This document shows positions 4,764-9,228 of a stretch of 9,228 bases of DNA, in pieces. This DNA is from Gp6-AA40 sp050742535 (GTDB lineage Bacteria > Acidobacteriota > Vicinamibacteria > Vicinamibacterales > UBA2999), in NCBI GenBank assembly GCA_050742535.1, contig JBOGIQ010000250.1, positions 1 to 9,228 of the forward strand, written 5' to 3'. Made by a program: the position numbers and the translations under genes. Each line of letters begins with the position of its first letter. Position 1 is the first letter of the stretch. The notes beneath the pieces are model-generated. The model was not told the origin of the DNA. It saw only the letters and a list, made by a program, of their open reading frames with translations, and searched no databases.

Positions 4764-7369
4764 TGCGACGTGTGCGCGCAGCTCTCGTGCGCCTCACAAA
4801 CCTGTTCCGCCGCGACCGGTTGGACCGGGAACTGGCAGCGGAGATGGAGAGCCACGTTCAGCTGCATGTCGATGACAACCTCCGCGCCGGGATGAGCCCC
4901 GAAGAGGCGCGGCGCCACGCGCTCCTGACGCTCGGCGGCATCGAGCAGGCGAAAGAGCGGTATCGCGACCGCCGCGGGATGCCAGTGCTCGAGGCACTCC
5001 TGGAGGATGTGCGCTTCGCGGGCCGCATGCTGCGGAAGCAGCCGGCGTTCACGCTGTCGGCGTTGTCGATGCTGACAGTGGGCCTCGCCCTCACTGCCGG
5101 CACCTACACGCTGTTCAACGGGTTGTTCGTGCGCGGATGGGCGGTTCCCGATAGCGACCAGGTATTCCGCGTCGAGGCGTCGCGGAAAGTGCAACCCGCG
5201 GGCGGGACCATCAGTGACGGTTTGTCGCTGGGTGTCTACAAGCACATACGCGCGCACGCCAGGGCAAGCGAGTACGTCGGCTACTGGTTCGACAACATGC
5301 GCATCCGGGCGGACCGCACGGCAGAGCCGACGTATACGCAAACCGCCGTCGTCAGCGACAACTTCGTCTCGGCACTCCGGATTCCACTGCAGCAAGGAAC
5401 GATGCCGGCGATCACATCGGCCGCACCGCCGGCCGTCGTCATCTCCCACGGAGTCTGGCGGCGGGTATTCGGCGGTGATTCCCAGGTTGTCGGACGCACG
5501 GCCTGGGTGAACGACGTGGCGGTGACAATCGCCGGGGTCATGCGGTCAGGCTTCGAGGGCCTTGGCGAGCGGCAGATCGAGGTGATGATACCGCTGGCCG
5601 TGGTTCGCCAACTGAGCCGACGCCCGGGCGCGTTGGAACGTCTCGACGACGAAAGTCAATGCTGCGTCTGGGTCGCGGGACGCCTCCGCGATGGTCGAAC
5701 GCAGCAAGAGGCGCGCGCGGAGCTCGAAATCCTGACCGCGCAGTATCGTCAGTCGGCTCGCCAGCCGGAACTGTCAGTGCGCCTCGCGGGCACAACGCAG
5801 GGCGAGACGATACGCGACCAGGAAAGCCTGGTCACGGTGCTCGCGCTGGTGAGTGCCGGCATCATGCTGGTGTTCCTCCTGACGTGCACCAACGTCGGGA
5901 ACCTGTTCCTCGCCAGAAGCTTGAGTCGCCGCGGCGAGATCGCCGTGCGCCTGTCGCTGGGCGCCACACGGACGCGGATCGTGCAGCAGCTCGTCGTCGA
6001 GGGGCTCGTGCTGGCATCCATCGCCGGCGGCGTGGCGTTCCTGGCGACGATGGCCGTCCCGCGGCTGTTTCGGCTTGTCGACGAAGAAGAGGCGATCGCC
6101 GCACTGTTCAGGGCGGACTGGCGGGTCGCGGCGTTTACCTCGGTGTTCGTGATTCTGACCTGTCTCATCGTCTCCCTTGCGCCCGCCCTGCACACCAGCC
6201 GCATCGCCTGGCGCAGCGCTGGCGCCGGCGTGTCACAGGCAACGGGAAGGCTGCGGCGCGGTATTCTCGCCGCACAGATTGCTATGGCGACGGTGCTGGT
6301 GCTCAGCGCAACGCTGCTCACACGCGGCATCGAGCGCGCGCTGGCGACACCAGCTGATTTTGCGCTGCACACGACGACGGCGGCGATCCTCCAGTCGCCG
6401 CCCGGGCGGCTTTGGGACGCGGCGAGGGAACGCCAGCTTCGCGAGGCGCTGGCAGCGGAGGCGCGCGTCGGCGACGTCCCGATCGGACTGGCGGGTCTCA
6501 GTCCCCTCGGCAGCGACGGGCTCAGCGTTGCCCGCACGCGGCTACGCGAGCCTCAATCAGAGGCGCTCTTCGAAGCGCACGTCGTGCCGGTCGCGGAAGC
6601 GGCCCCGCAGATTCTCGGTCTGCGCCTTGCGTCCGGACGTTGGCCATCGACCGACCCTGCCGCGCTCGAGGCGGTGGTCAATCGAACGCTGGCCGAGAAC
6701 ATGTGGGGCGGGAACGCGTTGGGCAAATCGGTGGCGATTGGTTTCACGAGAGACAGGGTCTATACCGTCGTCGGCGTCGCGAGCGATGCGCACCTGACCG
6801 CGTTCGACCATGTTGCACCCGTCGTCCACATTGCGCCGCTCTCTTTGCCCGTGCTCGTCGCCAGGACGGCCAGAAATGTGGACGCTCACCTCACACGACT
6901 GGTCGCATCGGTCGATCCGGAGCTGATCGTGACGGTCGTGCCTCTGTCGCAGCCATTCGAGCGGACGCTGGAGCAAGCCCGAGCCGGAGCAACCGTAGCC
7001 GCTGGACTCGGTGCGGTCGCCATCGCTCTCGCGATTATTGGCGTCTTCAGCGTGTTCGCATATCAGGTCGAGGAACGTCGCCAGGAAATCGGCGTGCGCC
7101 TCGCGCTCGGCGCCTCGCGCACGCATGTTGGCCTCGCGATTCTGCACGCGACACGTACGGCGGTGGGAGGCGGATTAGTTGTCGGGCTGGGACTTGCCGT
7201 GGCCGCCGGGATCACTCTCCGAGGATTCCTGTTCGGACTGTCTCCAGTGGACCCGGTCAGCTACGCGATCGCCGCGCTGGTCCTCGTCGTGTCGGCTGCT
7301 GTGGCGATGGCCATTCCCGTCCGGCGTGCACTACGCATCGCCCCGGTGATCGCATTGCGCGCCGAGTAA
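4763..7369 (+). CDS. ADOP-type MacB/FtsX-like ABC permease
   Basis: The start is ATG 4763, overlapping the padR TAA, with AGGGGAG at 4748-4754; an open extension further upstream lies within padR and is not native. The product has 868 residues. The N-terminus (about 1-75, DRELAAEMESHVQLHVDDNL and then AGMSPEEARRHA) is the cytoplasmic prefix domain of this family. Then come a first membrane helix (about 93-120), a periplasmic MacB-type core domain (about 130-350, with PAVVISHGVWRRVFGG), three helices (about 356-378, 413-436, 455-477) forming an FtsX domain with the RRGEIAVRLSLGATRTRI loop, a further helix near 499-520, a second periplasmic domain, and a C-terminal FtsX domain (about 741-868, with EERRQEIGVRLALGASR and a PVRRALRIAPVIALR end). 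No ATPase is encoded nearby. The substrate is unknown. Confidence 0.92.
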   Translation: MRRVRAALVRLTNLFRRDRLDRELAAEMESHVQLHVDDNLRAGMSPEEARRHALLTLGGIEQAKERYRDRRGMPVLEALLEDVRFAGRMLRKQPAFTLSALSMLTVGLALTAGTYTLFNGLFVRGWAVPDSDQVFRVEASRKVQPAGGTISDGLSLGVYKHIRAHARASEYVGYWFDNMRIRADRTAEPTYTQTAVVSDNFVSALRIPLQQGTMPAITSAAPPAVVISHGVWRRVFGGDSQVVGRTAWVNDVAVTIAGVMRSGFEGLGERQIEVMIPLAVVRQLSRRPGALERLDDESQCCVWVAGRLRDGRTQQEARAELEILTAQYRQSARQPELSVRLAGTTQGETIRDQESLVTVLALVSAGIMLVFLLTCTNVGNLFLARSLSRRGEIAVRLSLGATRTRIVQQLVVEGLVLASIAGGVAFLATMAVPRLFRLVDEEEAIAALFRADWRVAAFTSVFVILTCLIVSLAPALHTSRIAWRSAGAGVSQATGRLRRGILAAQIAMATVLVLSATLLTRGIERALATPADFALHTTTAAILQSPPGRLWDAARERQLREALAAEARVGDVPIGLAGLSPLGSDGLSVARTRLREPQSEALFEAHVVPVAEAAPQILGLRLASGRWPSTDPAALEAVVNRTLAENMWGGNALGKSVAIGFTRDRVYTVVGVASDAHLTAFDHVAPVVHIAPLSLPVLVARTARNVDAHLTRLVASVDPELIVTVVPLSQPFERTLEQARAGATVAAGLGAVAIALAIIGVFSVFAYQVEERRQEIGVRLALGASRTHVGLAILHATRTAVGGGLVVGLGLAVAAGITLRGFLFGLSPVDPVSYAIAALVLVVSAAVAMAIPVRRALRIAPVIALRAE

Positions 7370-7399
7370 CGTCGCGTGTGATTTGAGGCCTTCGCACAA

Positions 7400-7713
7400 C
7401 TGAATCCTTCAGCTTTCAGCCTATTTCAGGGCCCCATCAGGACTTCGCTCGGTTCGTTGGCCACGATCGCATCATGGCTTTTCGTACCGCAGTTCGCCGC
7501 CGGATCCTGCACATCTGCATCGTGGCGGGTCTCGCTACCGCCGGATGTGCGGGTCAGATTCGTCCGGCGCTGACCCCGACCCCGCGCTCCGAGGCGCTGC
7601 TGATCCTGCCGGGCTTCGGGTACGGACGCGGGGCCGAGCAGACGCTTCGCGCCCTCGCTCCAACCGTCGCCGCCGCGGGTCTCGACCTTTACGTCCCCCG
7701 CTACATTTCCCGC
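7400..7713 (+). repeat. Right-hand copy of the duplicated lipoprotein 5' region
   Basis: This is the counterpart of the decayed copy at 4041-4290. Homology begins near GAATCCTT (about 7402), covers the leader and the coding start, and ends near GCTACATTTCCCG (about 7699-7711). In the 42 bases before the ATG, 29 are identical by hand alignment, with blocks TCAGGACTT and CCACGATCGC conserved. The two copies bracket the padR-permease pair as imperfect direct repeats. Confidence 0.75.
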
Positions 7714-8289
7714 CGCGGTCTCGACCGAAGCCGCGAGCACTTGAGCGACTTCATTCGCGAACAGCGGCTCGAGCGCTACGACCGGCTGCACGTCTTCGCC
7801 TTCATAGCCGGGGGCTGGAGCTTCAATCCGCTGACTGAGCAGCCCGGTCTGCCCAATCTCGCGACGGTCGTCTACGACCGCAGTCCGCTGCAGGAACGCG
7901 CCGCACGGATTGCCACCGACCACCTGCACTTCTTCACCTGGATCCGCTATGGCACCCCGGTCTTCGACTTCGCCCGCACGCCATATCCGCCGCTCGCCGC
8001 GCCAGGCGTCCGCGTCGCGCTCCTCGTCGAGACCAGGCCGACGGCGTTCGTCAGCAAGCGCGCGGAGGCAGCACGGAGTTACGGGCCTTTCCAGTTCGAG
8101 TGCGACAACTTCGCGCAGCCCCACGACGATTGCGCGTTCGTCGACCTGAACCACGACCAGATGTATCGACGGTTCGCCGACGTTCTGCCTGAAGTGCTGA
8201 CCTTCATCCGGACCGGACGCTTCAGCAGCGCCGCGGTCCGCGAACCGCCGGCGACCGATCCGCTGGCAGACGAGGGAGCATCACGGTGA
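7474..8289 (+). CDS. Predicted lipoprotein, alpha/beta-hydrolase-like, no obvious nucleophile serine
   Basis: A 271-residue protein. An arginine-rich n-region and hydrophobic stretch end in LATAGC, giving a probable lipobox with Cys25 (Thr at -3 is less usual), so export and lipid anchoring are likely. The mature part starts with LLILPGFGYGRGAEQTLRAL (about 42-61), like the first strand and oxyanion region of alpha/beta hydrolases. At the expected nucleophile elbow, VFAFIAGGW (about 107-115) has Ala112 where GxSxG would have Ser. Later parts include DYR-like VVYDRSPLQERA and a C-terminal DLNHDQMY, which could hold a His. No good ribosome binding site precedes the ATG; the start rests on the signal sequence and on conservation with the decayed upstream copy. 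The stop overlaps the next start (TGATG). The family call is tentative. Confidence 0.7.
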   Translation: MAFRTAVRRRILHICIVAGLATAGCAGQIRPALTPTPRSEALLILPGFGYGRGAEQTLRALAPTVAAAGLDLYVPRYISRRGLDRSREHLSDFIREQRLERYDRLHVFAFIAGGWSFNPLTEQPGLPNLATVVYDRSPLQERAARIATDHLHFFTWIRYGTPVFDFARTPYPPLAAPGVRVALLVETRPTAFVSKRAEAARSYGPFQFECDNFAQPHDDCAFVDLNHDQMYRRFADVLPEVLTFIRTGRFSSAAVREPPATDPLADEGASR

Positions 8290-8990
8290 TGTCCACGACT
8301 TCAGCCATGGTCCGCCTGAAGGCGGACACTACGTACTCAACCGCGCAGACCGAACGCCGCGAGCTGCGCACACGGAACACAAGTTGGGCCAGGCTGCTCG
8401 CGCGGCTGCTGGCACGCCTCGGCGTTCGGCCCAACGCCGTTTCGATTGCGAGCGTCGTCTTTGCGGCAGGCGCGGGTGTCTGTTTGGCTGTTTCACCGGC
8501 CGCGAAGAGCGACCCGCGCGCCATCCTGCTCCTCGCGGCGGCCGCACTGATCCAGCTGCGGCTGCTCTGCAACCTGCTCGACGGCATGCTCGCGGTCGAG
8601 CACCGCCTCGCCACGCGCACCGGCGTCCTCTACAACGAGATTCCGGACCGCATCGCCGACGTCCTCGTGCTCGCAGGCGCCGGATATGCGACGGCGAGCG
8701 AGCCGTGGGGCGCGGCGCTCGGCTGGACGGCCGCCGCTCTGGCGTTGTTCACGGCGTACGTCCGCGTGTTCGGCGGGTCGCTCGGCATGACGCAGAGCTT
8801 CGCCGGCCCGATGGCCAAGCAGCACCGCATGTTCGTCCTGACCGTCGCGGCGATGGCGTCCGCCATGGAGGCGTGGCTCTGGCTGCCGATGCGCGCCATG
8901 CTGCTCGGCCTCGTGGTCGTCGTCCTGGGCTCGATCGTCACGGCTGGCAGGCGCATCCACCGCATCGCGAGAGAACTGGAGGCGCGATGA
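8289..8990 (+). CDS. CDP-alcohol phosphatidyltransferase family membrane protein
   Basis: From ATG 8289 the product has 233 residues; GTG 8286 and ATG 8307 are alternatives. GAGGGAG at 8272-8278 is the ribosome binding site. Enzymes of this family join the phosphatidyl group of CDP-diacylglycerol to an alcohol in the membrane. The motif D-x2-DG-x2-AR-x8-G-x3-D-x3-D appears as N95-LL-D98-G99-ML-A102-V-x8-G112-VLY-N116-EIP-D120-RIA-D124: spacing is kept, but the first and third Asp are Asn and Arg is Val. Hydrophobic segments lie near 50-69, 78-96, 123-136, 142-160, 182-199 and 203-219. Residues 8-16 (VRLKADTTY) are encoded by a REP-like palindrome and are unlikely to be functional. The gene is coupled to both neighbours. 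The gene set recalls ynbA and its neighbours; the alcohol substrate cannot be told. Confidence 0.82.
   Translation: MSTTSAMVRLKADTTYSTAQTERRELRTRNTSWARLLARLLARLGVRPNAVSIASVVFAAGAGVCLAVSPAAKSDPRAILLLAAAALIQLRLLCNLLDGMLAVEHRLATRTGVLYNEIPDRIADVLVLAGAGYATASEPWGAALGWTAAALALFTAYVRVFGGSLGMTQSFAGPMAKQHRMFVLTVAAMASAMEAWLWLPMRAMLLGLVVVVLGSIVTAGRRIHRIARELEAR
8310..8335. repeat. REP-like palindrome inside the phosphatidyltransferase N-terminus
   Basis: GTCCGCCT (8310-8317), GA, AGGCGGAC (8320-8327), then ACTACGTA (8328-8335). It is the inverted equivalent of the palindrome at 4295-4312 with its flank. Here it is translated as VRLKADTTY without breaking the frame. Confidence 0.78.
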
Positions 8991-9228
8991 TCGCCACTGC
9001 GGTTTCCGGCGCTGTCCACTTGCTCAGTGGTCCTGGCGTGGAATGGCGCTGCGCGCCGAACTCGGACGCGCAACGAATCTATTTTGCCAATCACGCCAGC
9101 CATCTCGACTTCGTCGTCATCTGGGCGGCACTGCCGCCGGAAGGTCGAAGGCTCGTGCGTCCTGTCGCCGACCGGCGCTACTGGGAACACGGCGCCGTCC
9201 GCCGCAGGCTCGCGCGCCAGGTCTTCAA
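8987..9228 (+). CDS. PlsC-type lysophospholipid acyltransferase, N-terminal part
   Basis: The ATG at 8987 overlaps the previous stop as ATGA, and GGAGG lies at 8978-8982. The frame is open to the window end, giving 80 residues. The motif N-H-A-S-H-L-D (residues 35-41) is acyltransferase block I (NHxS..D), whose His36 and Asp41 form the catalytic HX4D pair of 1-acyl-glycerol-3-phosphate acyltransferases. The short lead (34 residues) ahead of the motif and the strand IYFANHASHLDFVVIWAALP fit the family. The remaining blocks, including the substrate-binding FPEGTRS-type motif, would lie beyond the window. Its coupling to the CDP-alcohol phosphatidyltransferase suggests a phospholipid synthesis or remodelling operon. 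Confidence 0.85.
   Translation, partial: MIATAVSGAVHLLSGPGVEWRCAPNSDAQRIYFANHASHLDFVVIWAALPPEGRRLVRPVADRRYWEHGAVRRRLARQVF

Noticed and set aside
8630..9190. Minus-strand frame of 186 codons opposite the lipid genes
   Set aside because: No motif; the plus strand encodes coupled genes with clear family motifs in the same place.

Overview
High-GC bacterial DNA. The mix of a PadR regulator overlapping a large MacB/FtsX-type permease (the 'ADOP' cassette typical of Acidobacteriota), a REP-like palindrome whose translation gives the peptide VRLKADTTY, and degenerate CACGAAG-type microrepeats points to an acidobacterium, probably a soil member of the Vicinamibacteria. This assignment is inference from gene content; no rRNA or other taxonomic marker is present.

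Left part (1-3877): remains of what looks like a defence-type island. It holds the C-terminal end of a DUF3883-like protein, the first ~34 codons of a SIR2-like gene, a complete IS21-family element (istA and istB on the minus strand, 424-3007) inserted in that SIR2-like gene, about 340 bp of unassigned sequence, and an Apea-like HEPN protein with an R-x4-H motif. The SIR2-like gene is broken. What lies beyond the insertion does not resemble the rest of a SIR2 domain, so flanking DNA was probably lost or rearranged.

Middle (3878-4424): a gene-free stretch packed with small repeats: a CTGAAG-centred hairpin, a 9-bp tandem repeat, a 7-bp tandem repeat, a decayed copy of the start of the lipoprotein gene found 3.4 kb downstream, and a REP-like palindrome. 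It ends in an AT-rich promoter region carrying a 22-bp-spaced duplicated motif just ahead of padR.

Right part: the padR-permease pair (4425-7369, overlapping TAATG) lies between the decayed copy (about 4041-4290) and the intact copy (7474-8289) of the same lipoprotein gene. The intact gene then begins a tightly coupled set: a predicted alpha/beta-hydrolase-like lipoprotein lacking an obvious nucleophile serine, a CDP-alcohol phosphatidyltransferase with an altered metal-binding motif, and a PlsC-type acyltransferase cut by the window end. The overlaps (TGATG, ATGA) suggest one transcript with translational coupling, for membrane-lipid synthesis or remodelling. The gene content recalls the ynbABC group of enterobacteria.
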